Origin: a bacterium
GTDB lineage: Bacteria > Planctomycetota > Planctomycetia > Pirellulales > Pirellulaceae
DNA: 64,000 nucleotides
Assembly (NCBI GenBank): GCA_016124445.1
Contig: WGNR01000012.1
Coordinates: 372,001-436,000 of the forward strand
Reading direction: 5' to 3'
Positions 26,695-35,328 of this stretch are shown here, piece by piece. The number at the start of each line of letters is the position of its first letter. Positions within the stretch are counted from its first letter, which is position 1. Position numbers and translations under genes: made by a program. A model generated the notes under the pieces. That model was not told the origin of the DNA. It made no database searches and worked only from the letters and a program-made list of their open reading frames with translations.

Positions 26695-27924
26695 CTATTC
26701 TGCCGCGCTCGGCAGGTTCTTCAGTACGTCAGACAGAATGTCGCACCCGCGGTGCACTTCGTCTGCGCTGACGTTCATGGCGGGAAGCAAACGAATGACA
26801 CGACCTTGCGTGCAGTTGATCAGCAATTGTTTTTCGAGGCAGGCCTTCACCGCTGGGGCGCCGTCGACCGAAAGTTCGACTCCGATCATCGTACCGACGA
26901 TGCGGACTTCCTGAATCAGATCGCACTCTTCTTTCAAAGCGGTAAGCCGCTCGCGAAAGAGTTCGCTGACCGCTTTGGCTTTATCGAGCAGATTATCGCG
27001 CTCGATCTGTTGAATCGCGGCGATCCCGGCCCGGGCAGCCAGTGGGTTGCCTCCGAACGTGGCGGCATGCATGCCTGGCTTCAAGCTGGCAGCAATCTCA
27101 GGCGTGGTCAGCATGGCACCGCCAGCAACGCCGCCGCACAGACTTTTGGCCAGGGTCATAATATCGGGCTGAACGCCAAAATGCTGATAGGCAAACCACT
27201 CGCCCGTTCGACCACAGCCGGTCTGCACTTCGTCGAAGATCAGCAGCAGATTGTTCTCGTCGGCAATCTTCCGCAAACCAGCCAGGAAACCCTCGGGCGG
27301 AAGCCTAACGCCCCCTTCGCCCTGGATCGGTTCGATCATGATGGCGCAGGTATGTTCGTCGACCAGATCGCGTACCGCTTCCAAGTCGCCGTGCGGAGCG
27401 TACGTGAAGCCCGCCATCATCGGGCCAATGCCTTGGTGATACTTGGGCTGGGCGGTTGCGGTGACGGCACCATAGGTTCGCCCGTGAAAGCCGCCGAGGA
27501 AGGTAATGATTTTGTATCGCTCGTCAGGTGTATGCAGTCGAGCCGTTTTGATGGCGGCTTCGTTCGCTTCGGCGCCGCTATTGCAGAAGAAGGCCTGACC
27601 GCCGAAGCTGCGATCGGAAAGCATCTTGGCCCACTCGCCTTGCACGTCCATGTGCCATGTATTGGGCACGTGGATCAGCTTGGCAACTTGATCCTGAACC
27701 GCCGCCACGACCATCTCTGGACAATGCCCCAGCAGGTTGCAGCCCCAACCAGGGAACAGGTCCAGGTACTCGCGTCCTTCCGCATCCCAAACCTTCGAGC
27801 CTTCACCGCGCACCAGATTGACCGGGTATCGGACGTAGTTGGGCACCACGTACCTTTGGAACAGCTCAACGGTCTCTTCCGAGCTAAGTTGCTCTGGTGC
27901 GGCAGATGCATCGGTCGTCGACAT
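26695..27924 (-). CDS. argD: acetylornithine aminotransferase
   Basis: A 409-residue class III PLP aminotransferase that makes N-acetylornithine from N-acetylglutamate semialdehyde with glutamate as amino donor. The cofactor region has FDEVQTGCGRTG, and the Schiff-base lysine is Lys260 (LAKSLCGG). FCNSGAEANEAAIK binds the PLP phosphate. The ATG at 27924 has GGAG 8 bases upstream; an alternative start lies ten codons earlier. It sits between argB and argF. Succinyl-ornithine or 4-aminobutyrate activity cannot be excluded from sequence alone, but the neighbours make arginine synthesis very likely. Confidence 0.94.
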   Translation of the reverse strand: MSTTDASAAPEQLSSEETVELFQRYVVPNYVRYPVNLVRGEGSKVWDAEGREYLDLFPGWGCNLLGHCPEMVVAAVQDQVAKLIHVPNTWHMDVQGEWAKMLSDRSFGGQAFFCNSGAEANEAAIKTARLHTPDERYKIITFLGGFHGRTYGAVTATAQPKYHQGIGPMMAGFTYAPHGDLEAVRDLVDEHTCAIMIEPIQGEGGVRLPPEGFLAGLRKIADENNLLLIFDEVQTGCGRTGEWFAYQHFGVQPDIMTLAKSLCGGVAGGAMLTTPEIAASLKPGMHAATFGGNPLAARAGIAAIQQIERDNLLDKAKAVSELFRERLTALKEECDLIQEVRIVGTMIGVELSVDGAPAVKACLEKQLLINCTQGRVIRLLPAMNVSADEVHRGCDILSDVLKNLPSAAE

Positions 27925-28103
27925 GGCGAGTTCTCCAAGACCGGAAGGTTTCAACTGCGAAAGTCAAAGGACCACGGTCGGATGTAAAAGGTTCGGTGAA
28001 TTGGCTGCGGAATAATCGGGCGTTCGTTTCCTGATTTAACTTCCTGTTCCCTCGCCCCTTTCCAAGGAAGAGGGGACAGGATTTGATAGACGCTTGGTTT
28101 CAA

Positions 28104-28982
28104 CTACAAAACGATTTCCGTTCCCACCCCGGTGTTCGTGTAAATCTCAAGCAGCAGCGAGTGTCGCAGGCGGCCGTCGATGATGTGAATCTTGCGGACG
28201 CCTCGTTCCAGCGTTTCCAGGCAAGCTTCCACTTTCGGAATCATGCCGGCGGCGATCTGCCCTGATCCGATCATGGCCAGCGCCTTCTCGCGATTCAACG
28301 AGTGGACCAAGGTATCAGGATCGTCTTTGTCAGTTCGCACACCGTTGACGTCGGACAGGAAAACCAGTTTCTCGGCACCGAGCGCTTCGGCCACGGCGTT
28401 GGCGGCTGTGTCGGCGTTGACGTTCAGCTTCTGCCCCGTCTTCTTGTCGATGCACATGCTGGGAATGATCGGGACTTGGCCGGCATAGCAAAGGTTTTCG
28501 ATCGTGGCCCGATCGACTTCCGTCACCGTGCCAACATGTCCCAGGTCGACCTCTTCACCATCTTTGCCAGGCAGCGTGAGACGTTCGCCGAACAAGACGC
28601 ACTGCGGGTCGAGATTCAAGCTCATCGCCCGGCCGCCGATGTCTTCGACTTCCTGGGTGATGTGGCGGCAAACCTGGCCCGCCAGAACTTCTTCCACGAT
28701 CTTCAGCGTGGCGTCGTCGGTATAGCGTCGTCCCTGGATGAAATTCGGCTCGATCTTCGCTTCGGCCATCGCGCGGCTGATGGCGGCTCCTCCACCATGA
28801 ATGACCACCGGTCGCATGCCGACCGTTTCCATGAAAACGATATCGATCAGGCAGTGCCGGAGAGCATCGGGGTTTTCCATGACACTGCCACCCAGCTTGA
28901 TGACAGTCACCTTGTTACGGAAGCGGCGGATCCATCCCAGGGCTTCAATCAGGACATCCGCTTTTTCGATGGCTTCTTTCAA
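28104..28982 (-). CDS. argB: acetylglutamate kinase
   Basis: A 292-residue amino-acid kinase that phosphorylates N-acetylglutamate, the second step of arginine synthesis. VIKLGGSVM (nucleotide-binding lysine), VVIHGGG (substrate site), the [29 protein letters not shown] segment and a C-terminal [26 protein letters not shown] complete the fold. Arginine-sensitive enzymes carry an extra N-terminal helix; residues 1-20 here ([21 protein letters not shown]) look like such a helix, so feedback inhibition by arginine is plausible. It heads the argB-argD-argF-rph cluster; argC, argJ and argG are not in the window. Confidence 0.96.
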   Translation of the reverse strand: MKEAIEKADVLIEALGWIRRFRNKVTVIKLGGSVMENPDALRHCLIDIVFMETVGMRPVVIHGGGAAISRAMAEAKIEPNFIQGRRYTDDATLKIVEEVLAGQVCRHITQEVEDIGGRAMSLNLDPQCVLFGERLTLPGKDGEEVDLGHVGTVTEVDRATIENLCYAGQVPIIPSMCIDKKTGQKLNVNADTAANAVAEALGAEKLVFLSDVNGVRTDKDDPDTLVHSLNREKALAMIGSGQIAAGMIPKVEACLETLERGVRKIHIIDGRLRHSLLLEIYTNTGVGTEIVL

Positions 28983-29094
28983 TGATGGTCTCTTTCGACG
29001 GGAGCAAGCTTCGCTGATGGCCGAATCATGGAGCGGATCTGAAAGGGGATCGAAAACGAGAAATCCCCTGTCAACGCACCCGATGTCCGGGAAA

Positions 29095-29110
29095 ACCTAA
29101 CATTTTAGGT
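29095..29110. promoter_or_regulatory. inverted repeat upstream of argB
   Basis: ACCTAA (29095-29100) and TTAGGT (29105-29110) with a CATT spacer form a perfect 6-bp inverted repeat about 110 bases upstream of the argB start, in a position where an arginine-responsive regulator might bind. No known operator consensus is recognised. The sequence CCTGTCAACGC also occurs twice nearby (near 29067 and 29125). Confidence 0.25.
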
Positions 29111-29209
29111 GGTGTGAATTCAGCCTGTCAACGCGAGACTGGCAGTTTCAGCGGCCCAGAAGAGCTAGAAATGGCCTGGGACCAGTAAAGATACAGAGAA
29201 GAGAGAGGA

Positions 29210-29629
29210 TTACTTCGATTTGAGGTCGAGATTGGCCTGATCGGTCCCTCCTGCTGGGACCTCGAAGGTGAGCTTGGTGTCGTTGTTGTACCGCGCCGGG
29301 ACACGTTCTTTGGTAAGCCCCAGCATCTCGCCGTTGGGACCTTCCTTGCCGACGACCGTGCTGACCGAGACCCGATGCACGCCAACCAGTGCACCTTCTT
29401 CTTTGGTGAGCGCACGCAGAACAAATCGCCCTTCGGCATCGCTTCGCGCGTACGACCCCATGCCTGCTTCAAACTCTCCCTCGGTAGCTATCGGTTCAAA
29501 CCCAATCACCGCGTCGGCCAATGGCTCTCCGTCGAGCGTTACGACTCCAGAGACTGGAACGATTCTTTGCGAACCAGAACATCCACCCAAGACCAACGCC
29601 AGCAGCCCGATCGTCAATGCGCGCGCCAT
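29210..29629 (-). CDS. small lipoprotein with carboxypeptidase-regulatory-like fold
   Basis: A 139-residue lipoprotein. The lipobox is LGGC with Cys at residue 17, then the family segment IVPVSGVVTLDGEPLADAVIGFEP, a SDAEGRFVLRAL strand pair and a C-terminal YNNDTKLTFEVPAGG stretch. It follows the DUF1559 gene at 29676 after about 46 bases on the same strand, the third instance of this pairing in the window. A GTG 15 codons upstream is possible, but only the internal ATG gives a normal lipoprotein signal peptide. Confidence 0.86.
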   Translation of the reverse strand: MARALTIGLLALVLGGCSGSQRIVPVSGVVTLDGEPLADAVIGFEPIATEGEFEAGMGSYARSDAEGRFVLRALTKEEGALVGVHRVSVSTVVGKEGPNGEMLGLTKERVPARYNNDTKLTFEVPAGGTDQANLDLKSK

Positions 29630-29675
29630 CGATACTATTCCTGTTGATTGTTCGTGAGCACCACGAGAAGACACC

Positions 29676-30629
29676 TTACGGAAGCGTAGCGACTTCGCCG
29701 CGCCCGATGGTCGACATGGACTCGAAGATCACGTTATCGATGGTAGGAGGTACCGTCGTCACCGAAGCATCGCACATGGCGAAGTTAACTGTCCCGGCCG
29801 CGTGCAGGCTGGCAAACGCACGATAACACTTCCAGTGCTGGCTATTTCCGGTCGCCGCGTAGCAGGCATCCCAGTCCGGGATCCGTGTATATGACTCGGG
29901 CTGAGCCGCCGCCAGGTTATGGAAGTTCTGGGAACTGGCCCAAAACGTCTTGCAGTCGGGGCGCGACTTAGTGTGGTATTCGCCCAGCAGAAAGGTATTG
30001 GTCGTACCATCGATAATCGTAGCGAAACGCTCGCACGCAAAGCCTTGCGGTCCGGTAGCATGCAGCGGGCCGATCGATGTTCTTTGAGCAGCCGTGGCCG
30101 AAGCCAGGTAAGGAGGATAATCGAAGTAGCCATTGGCCCCGGCAAAACGTCGCCCGGTATTGCCTTTGTAAGATCCCGGTGCAATTGGCGTGCTGACCAG
30201 TTGGCTGGGTGTTACCAAGGCTTCGGTCGCGATATCCGAGGGACACAACATCGCCGGCAACACCGTCTTGAGTACCGGGAGATTGCTGGTGTGCGAGTTG
30301 TAGACGTTCTGGTTGTATCTCTCGTACAGCGCGTTCTGCTCGATATAGGGGAGAATGCAAATGGCCCAGTTGGTAAGGTTCTGGTTCGCTCCGGTATTCG
30401 TACTTAGATTCACACTACCAGGCGGGAAAAGCTTGTAGGTATCGTGGTAGTTGTGCATCGCCAACGCCAACTGCTTGAGCTGGTTGGTGCATTGCATCCG
30501 CCGAGCAGCCTCGCGGGCTTGTTGCACGGCTGGCAACAACAAAGCAATTAACACTCCGATAATCGCAATCACGACCAATAGCTCGACCAAAGTGAACGCT
30601 GATCGCGCGCGAGAAGTTTTCGATGGCAT
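29676..30629 (-). CDS. DUF1559 pseudopilin-like protein (lipoprotein-linked)
   Basis: A 317-residue DUF1559 protein with the leader [19 protein letters not shown]. The residue before the cleavage site is Ala instead of Gly, a change that usually slows prepilin peptidase processing. The core has [30 protein letters not shown] and DGTTNTFLLGE. The C-terminal motif is H-X9-D with Ala in place of the following Gly (HAAGTVNFAMCDAS). It is co-oriented with the lipoprotein gene downstream. A long AT-rich leader (30630-30837) separates it from the next divergent gene. Confidence 0.9.
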   Translation of the reverse strand: MPSKTSRARSAFTLVELLVVIAIIGVLIALLLPAVQQAREAARRMQCTNQLKQLALAMHNYHDTYKLFPPGSVNLSTNTGANQNLTNWAICILPYIEQNALYERYNQNVYNSHTSNLPVLKTVLPAMLCPSDIATEALVTPSQLVSTPIAPGSYKGNTGRRFAGANGYFDYPPYLASATAAQRTSIGPLHATGPQGFACERFATIIDGTTNTFLLGEYHTKSRPDCKTFWASSQNFHNLAAAQPESYTRIPDWDACYAATGNSQHWKCYRAFASLHAAGTVNFAMCDASVTTVPPTIDNVIFESMSTIGRGEVATLP

Positions 30630-30837
30630 GCTTGGTTCCGAATGAAAAGAAATGAGGAGCGTCGACTAGCTCAGAATGAGGGATTCCTTTAGCTTACCGA
30701 ACCTTTTCAAAATGAGCAAATAAATTAAATAATCGCCATTTACTGCCTGATCACGCAGGCGATTTGACCTAGGTGCACACGGAACGAGACTGGTAATATG
30801 TCGGCCGATGTCTGCTTAATCGTCCAAGGGTGCTAGC

Positions 30838-31293
30838 ATGCGAACGGCTTTATTGACTTTGTTTCTCGTGGTTTGCCTGAGCCAATCGATCTTCGCTCAG
30901 GAAGTACGAACCTATCCCGGCGCTCCCGATTTGCCCGATAGCTTGGTCGAATACCTGGGATTCCTCCAGCAACAGCGCATGGATTCGCTCAAACGGTTTC
31001 GCGGCTTCCTGGTAGAACGAGTCGAGCAGAAAGCGGTCCCCAAGGGAGCACTTCTCAACTTCGATGCCATCTACACCGAAGCCCAACTCAAAGCGGCGGT
31101 CGATCCAGCCGTCAAACGCGAAAAGCTAGAAGAGTTAACCGCTTTGTATAAGCAGCGAGAAAAACTCGACGCCGCGAACCCGAACGCCACCTGGTTTGGT
31201 GTCGACCGCATAAAATTAGGAGAGATGATGCGATCGGAGTACGAGTCTTACATGCAAAAGACCGCCCAATCGCCGAACTCACCTAGGCGATAG
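30838..31293 (+). CDS. small secreted protein, function unknown
   Basis: A 151-residue protein with a signal peptide (MRTALLTLFLVVCLSQSIFA) and a mature part that is mostly charged helix, including LVEYLGFLQQQRMDSLKRFRGFLVERVEQK and LEELTALYKQREKLDAANP segments with heptad-like spacing, suggestive of a coiled coil. No family recognised. It ends four bases before the start of the next gene, so the two are probably co-translated; a thioredoxin-fold partner could act on it, but it contains only one Cys, in the signal peptide. Confidence 0.75.
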   Translation: MRTALLTLFLVVCLSQSIFAQEVRTYPGAPDLPDSLVEYLGFLQQQRMDSLKRFRGFLVERVEQKAVPKGALLNFDAIYTEAQLKAAVDPAVKREKLEELTALYKQREKLDAANPNATWFGVDRIKLGEMMRSEYESYMQKTAQSPNSPRR

Positions 31294-31297
31294 ATTC

Positions 31298-31855
31298 ATG
31301 TCCAGCTACGCCGTTTCCGTTCCGGCTCCCCATGTCCATCTGATTGCCGAAGATGGCCGTCAGGTCCCACTATCGGAACTCTATGCGCAGCGTCTACTTC
31401 TGCTGCAGTTTTCGCGGCACCTGGGCTGTGTCTTCTGCGTCGATCACGCCAAGCAACTACTCAAAAACTACGAAACCTTCCTGAAGCATGGCATCGACGT
31501 CGCATTGGTCATCATGGGAGATGCCGAGCAGGCACGGAAGTTTCGCGAAGTCCTGAAGCTCACCTACCCGGTCTTCGCCGACCCAGACCAAAGTGTCTAC
31601 CGGGCATTTAACGTTCCGCGCGGAAACGTTTGGCAAGTTGCTGGGCCGCATCTGTGGTGGGAAGGGCTCAAGGCCCTCACCCGCAGCGGGATGGGCGTTC
31701 CCCGCGGAGATCTGATGCAGCTCTCAGGCACCTTCCTGATCGATACCAACGGTCAGATCGTCTGGGACTTTCTACCCAACTCGTCGGTCGAGTTTCCCAA
31801 CATCGACGAAATCGTCGTGGTCGCCGACACGCTTTCTCCGATTTCGGATGCTTGA
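31298..31855 (+). CDS. peroxiredoxin-like thioredoxin-fold protein
   Basis: A 185-residue AhpC/TSA-like protein (peroxiredoxin-like 2 type). The N-terminal VPAPHVHLIAEDGRQVPLSEL segment and the active-site region FSRHLGCVFCVDHAKQL are recognisable. The CVFC pair in the place of the peroxidatic cysteine suggests a two-cysteine redox site. The C-terminal LSGTFLIDTNGQIVWDF strand pair is typical. No signal peptide, so probably cytoplasmic. It follows the small secreted protein with a four-base gap. Substrate unknown. Confidence 0.85.
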   Translation: MSSYAVSVPAPHVHLIAEDGRQVPLSELYAQRLLLLQFSRHLGCVFCVDHAKQLLKNYETFLKHGIDVALVIMGDAEQARKFREVLKLTYPVFADPDQSVYRAFNVPRGNVWQVAGPHLWWEGLKALTRSGMGVPRGDLMQLSGTFLIDTNGQIVWDFLPNSSVEFPNIDEIVVVADTLSPISDA

Positions 31856-31975
31856 AGTTTGGCTTCGCCTCGAGAACTGATTTCTCGCCGCTGTGTCCCT
31901 ACCGACAAAAGCCTGCGCTTTGACTTATAATTCGAGCTTCCCCAATCTTGCGCCCTTTCGTACGGATGATCCCCC

Positions 31976-33424
31976 ATGTCGATGACACAGGCCGAGCAAA
32001 CGGCCCCCCGGAGGTCGATGACCTCCCGAGGGGATCTTAGCGCGGTGATGATCATCGCGTCGCCGGCGCTGGCAGAGCAGTTTCTCGAGTTCTGTGTCGG
32101 CACGACCGATACCTGGCTGGCGGGCAACTGCTTGTCCGAAGCGAATTCGGTTCCGGCGGTCGCAGCCGTGGGGCTGATGGCCTACACATGCTGGATGATC
32201 TTCGTTCTGTGCGCATCGGTCAGCATCGGGGCCACCGCCGTCGTTGCTCGCCAGATTGGAGCCGGCCATTGGAACGACGCCGAACTGGCAACAGAGCAAG
32301 CCATTTCGTTGGGGATGATCTTCTCGGTCGTCACGACGGTCGCCCTCTGGTTTCTGGCCGACGATTATGTGAGCGCGATGCAACTGGAAGGCCAGGCGCA
32401 TGCGATGGCGCTGCAGTACCTGTACATCCTGATCCCGGCGATCCCAGGGTTCATGATGATCGCCGTAACGACTGCCTGTTTGCACGGTGCAGGGGATACC
32501 GTGACAGGGCTGATCGTGATGACAATCGTCAACGTGCTGAATATCACCATCAGCGCGTCGCTGGCGATTGGTGTCGGCCCGATCCCCAAGTTGGGCTTCA
32601 GCGGCATCGCATTGGGAACGGCGATCTCGCATGTGATTGGCGGGCTGCTGCTGTTGATCATTCTGTTTCAAGGCAGAGCCCATCTGAAGCTGCGTTGGCG
32701 CGGCATGTGGCCGAACTTCGAGCGAATGCGCAGACTGCTTCGCGTCGGATTGCCAGGCGGCTTGAACGATGCGATCGTGCTTTCTTCGCATCTGTGGTAC
32801 TTGGGAATCATCAACAGCTTGGGCACAACCCAGGCCGCCGCGCATGGTTTGGCGATTCGGCTGGAGTCGCCTGGGTTTCTTTCGGCCTGGGCATTCGCGG
32901 TGGCGGCATCCTCATTAACAGGTCAACATCTGGGAGCCAACAGTCCACGAAGAGCACGGCGGGCGACGCTCGTTTCGCTCTCGATCTGCTTCACTATGCT
33001 CGTGATTTATGCGGTGATGATCGTGCTGAATGGAAACTGGCTAACGGGCTTCTTCCTTGACTTTCCTCAGCCAGAATCAGCCTCGTATGCCACCAGCCAG
33101 GCGGTGGTGAAGATCTTGTGGATCATGGCGGTCTGCTTGCCATTTTACGCCGTGTTCTCGGTGATCAGCGGATCTCTGCGCGGCGCCGGCGATACGACCT
33201 GGCCGCTATTGATTACGCTGGTTGGCTTCCTGCTGATTCGCATGCCGGCGACGTACTGGCTGGCGTGGGATCAGTTTTCGATCCCGTTTACGGATATCCA
33301 ACTGAGCGGAATCGGCTGGGGACTGACCGGCGCATGGCTGGCGATGCTGCTGGACAACTTTGCCCGCATGATCCTGATCGTCAGCCGTTACTGGCACGGG
33401 GCCTGGACGCGGATCGAGGTATAA
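31976..33424 (+). CDS. MATE family efflux transporter
   Basis: A 482-residue inner-membrane exporter of the multidrug and toxin extrusion superfamily with about twelve hydrophobic spans in two matching halves. GATAVVARQIGAGHWNDAE and HGAGDTVTGL in the first half correspond to SSLTGQHLGANSPRRARRA and SLRGAGDTTWPL in the second. These proteins exchange cations or drugs for Na+ or H+; the substrate cannot be told. A TATAAT at 31926 lies 45 bases upstream of the ATG, but the -35 is weak. The gene converges on the NDH-2 fusion gene with a 20-base gap. Confidence 0.93.
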   Translation: MSMTQAEQTAPRRSMTSRGDLSAVMIIASPALAEQFLEFCVGTTDTWLAGNCLSEANSVPAVAAVGLMAYTCWMIFVLCASVSIGATAVVARQIGAGHWNDAELATEQAISLGMIFSVVTTVALWFLADDYVSAMQLEGQAHAMALQYLYILIPAIPGFMMIAVTTACLHGAGDTVTGLIVMTIVNVLNITISASLAIGVGPIPKLGFSGIALGTAISHVIGGLLLLIILFQGRAHLKLRWRGMWPNFERMRRLLRVGLPGGLNDAIVLSSHLWYLGIINSLGTTQAAAHGLAIRLESPGFLSAWAFAVAASSLTGQHLGANSPRRARRATLVSLSICFTMLVIYAVMIVLNGNWLTGFFLDFPQPESASYATSQAVVKILWIMAVCLPFYAVFSVISGSLRGAGDTTWPLLITLVGFLLIRMPATYWLAWDQFSIPFTDIQLSGIGWGLTGAWLAMLLDNFARMILIVSRYWHGAWTRIEV

Positions 33425-33444
33425 AGAACTGAGACAGCGCTGTA

Positions 33445-35100
33445 CTAAGAGCTTGTCTGATCCGCGGCGGCTTGTTCTTCGGCGTTATGTCGCAGGCGGC
33501 TTTCATGGATCTCGGCCATCGCATCGGCCGCACCTGGCACATACTTGATGATCTGCTCGAACGCATCCTTGGGCAAGCTGACTAGGTCAGTCGGTTCGGT
33601 AGCGCGAACGGTGGCCGAGCGAGACTGATGCGCCAGCAGAGCCATTTCGCCAATCACATCTCCTTCGCCGGTCGTGTTGACGATGCGACCGTCGACTTCG
33701 ATTTCAACCTTGCCGTTGACGACAAAATAAAGTCGATCGCCAAAGTCACCTTGATGGAACAGTGGCTGGCCTTCGGCTAGGTGTTCGCGGCGTACCTTCT
33801 GTTCGTCGTGGACGTTCAACTGCGTGATGTCGCGCGGCAGAAAGAAATCTTTCAGCCAATCGATAAACACACGGACCTTGCGATCGAGCCCCGGCATCTT
33901 GCCAACGTAAATGGCTCGCCACATCACCCAGGCAATGAAGCCAGAGAAGGTAAAGCCCATCACTTCGGCCACCGCGCAGCGAGCCCCCAGCGAAGCCAGT
34001 TTGCCGAGCCCGGCGAATTTGAAATGCTGCCGCGGCTTGCCCAGGATGGTAGCCAAAATGTTCTCGGCACAGATGGTTGCCTGGCGAACGGCATACTGGG
34101 CGGTTGGCGGGCTGAAGTATCCTTCGCCGCTGGGAACCGCCGCACAATCGCCCAGGCTCCAGACACCAGGATGACTGATCGATTCCATTTCGTCGTTCAC
34201 CAGCACGCGGCCCTTTTGTTTTTCCAGCGGCGTATCGATGATTACCGGATGAGGCTCGGTCGGAATGGTTGCCACGACGGTGCGCGTAGGAATGACCGAT
34301 TTTTGCTTCGTCTTCTTATCCAAGACCACCGCTCGGTCAGCCGAGACTTCGTTCAGGTAATGCTCGAGAATGAATTCGATCCCGCGGCGACGCAGCAGCT
34401 TATCGGCGTAGTTGGCCAGCTTCTCTTTCATTTCCGGCAGGATGCGATTATCGCTTTGAATCAAAACGATTCGCAGCTCATCGCGAGAAACATTCGGGAA
34501 CGCCCGTACCGCCTTCTTGAGGAAGTCTTCCATTTCCGCGATACATTCGACCCCAGAGAACCCCCCCCCGGCCACCGTAAACGTAAGCATCCGCTCGCGT
34601 TCTTCCGGGTCTTTGCAGACGCTGGCTTCTTCCAGCATCTGCACCAGGTGATTCCGCAACCGAAGGGCGTCGCCCAGATACTTGAACGGAATCGCATGCT
34701 CGAACAAACCAGGCACCATGTGATGGGCCAACTGATTGCCCATAGCGATCACCAGGTGATCGTAAGAAATAACCTCGGACCGCGGGTTGAGGCCAGGGGC
34801 GAGTTGGACCTGTTTGTTCTCGATGTCGATCTTCTCGACTTTGCGAACGTAGAGCGTGACCCCTGGGGCGATTCGTCGGATCGGGCTGATCACGTGCAAC
34901 TGTTCGACCGCCCCGGAGACCACTTCCGGCAGCAGCGGTTGGAAGGTGATGTAGTTTTCTTCGCTAACTAGAATGACTTCGACATCTGCTTTGGCCTTAT
35001 GGATATGCCCCAATCGGCGCATCAATTCGCTGGCGGTATACACCCCGCCAAAACCGCCACCCAGAATCACGATCCGCTGCTTTTCCATCGAGTTGTCCAT
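33445..35100 (-). CDS. type II NADH dehydrogenase fused to a cyclic-nucleotide-binding domain
   Basis: A 551-residue protein. The first about 425 residues are an NDH-2-type flavoprotein that would pass electrons from NAD(P)H to quinone at the membrane surface: the FAD motif ILGGGFGGVYTASEL near the N-terminus, a second Rossmann motif GGGFSGVECIAEM, and the FAD site VWSLGDCAAVPS. Residues about 435-530 are a cNMP-binding domain (LFHQGDFGDRLYFVVNG, then the phosphate cassette GEMALLAHQSRSATVRA with its conserved Arg). An alternative start is four codons later. Nine consecutive Gs (34561-34569 on the opposite strand) encode the Gly triplet of the second Rossmann motif. The domain fusion suggests control of respiration by a cyclic nucleotide. 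Confidence 0.92.
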   Translation of the reverse strand: MDNSMEKQRIVILGGGFGGVYTASELMRRLGHIHKAKADVEVILVSEENYITFQPLLPEVVSGAVEQLHVISPIRRIAPGVTLYVRKVEKIDIENKQVQLAPGLNPRSEVISYDHLVIAMGNQLAHHMVPGLFEHAIPFKYLGDALRLRNHLVQMLEEASVCKDPEERERMLTFTVAGGGFSGVECIAEMEDFLKKAVRAFPNVSRDELRIVLIQSDNRILPEMKEKLANYADKLLRRRGIEFILEHYLNEVSADRAVVLDKKTKQKSVIPTRTVVATIPTEPHPVIIDTPLEKQKGRVLVNDEMESISHPGVWSLGDCAAVPSGEGYFSPPTAQYAVRQATICAENILATILGKPRQHFKFAGLGKLASLGARCAVAEVMGFTFSGFIAWVMWRAIYVGKMPGLDRKVRVFIDWLKDFFLPRDITQLNVHDEQKVRREHLAEGQPLFHQGDFGDRLYFVVNGKVEIEVDGRIVNTTGEGDVIGEMALLAHQSRSATVRATEPTDLVSLPKDAFEQIIKYVPGAADAMAEIHESRLRHNAEEQAAADQTSS

Positions 35101-35170
35101 TGCCAGAAAGGATCTGTGGAGAAAGGATTGGGCTCCTATCTCGATATTTTCATGCCTTGGCTGTCATTGT

Positions 35171-35184
35171 ACCTTTTTAAAGGT
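35171..35184. promoter_or_regulatory. inverted repeat in the divergent NDH-2/MBL intergenic region
   Basis: ACCTTT (35171-35176) and AAAGGT (35179-35184) with a TT spacer form a perfect 6-bp inverted repeat between the divergent genes starting at 35100 and 35329. It could be an operator serving either side; nothing else supports it. Confidence 0.25.
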
Positions 35185-35328
35185 CCTTGATCGATTCGCG
35201 GCGCTTGCTTGCCGCTGGGGACCGCTTTACAGTGAGTATTCATTGGATGATCTCCCCATGGGGCGAAGTGTTTCCCCTAAGACGCCAATTTTGTTGACCA
35301 ATTTGCCGCTGAGAATTTAAATCACAGA

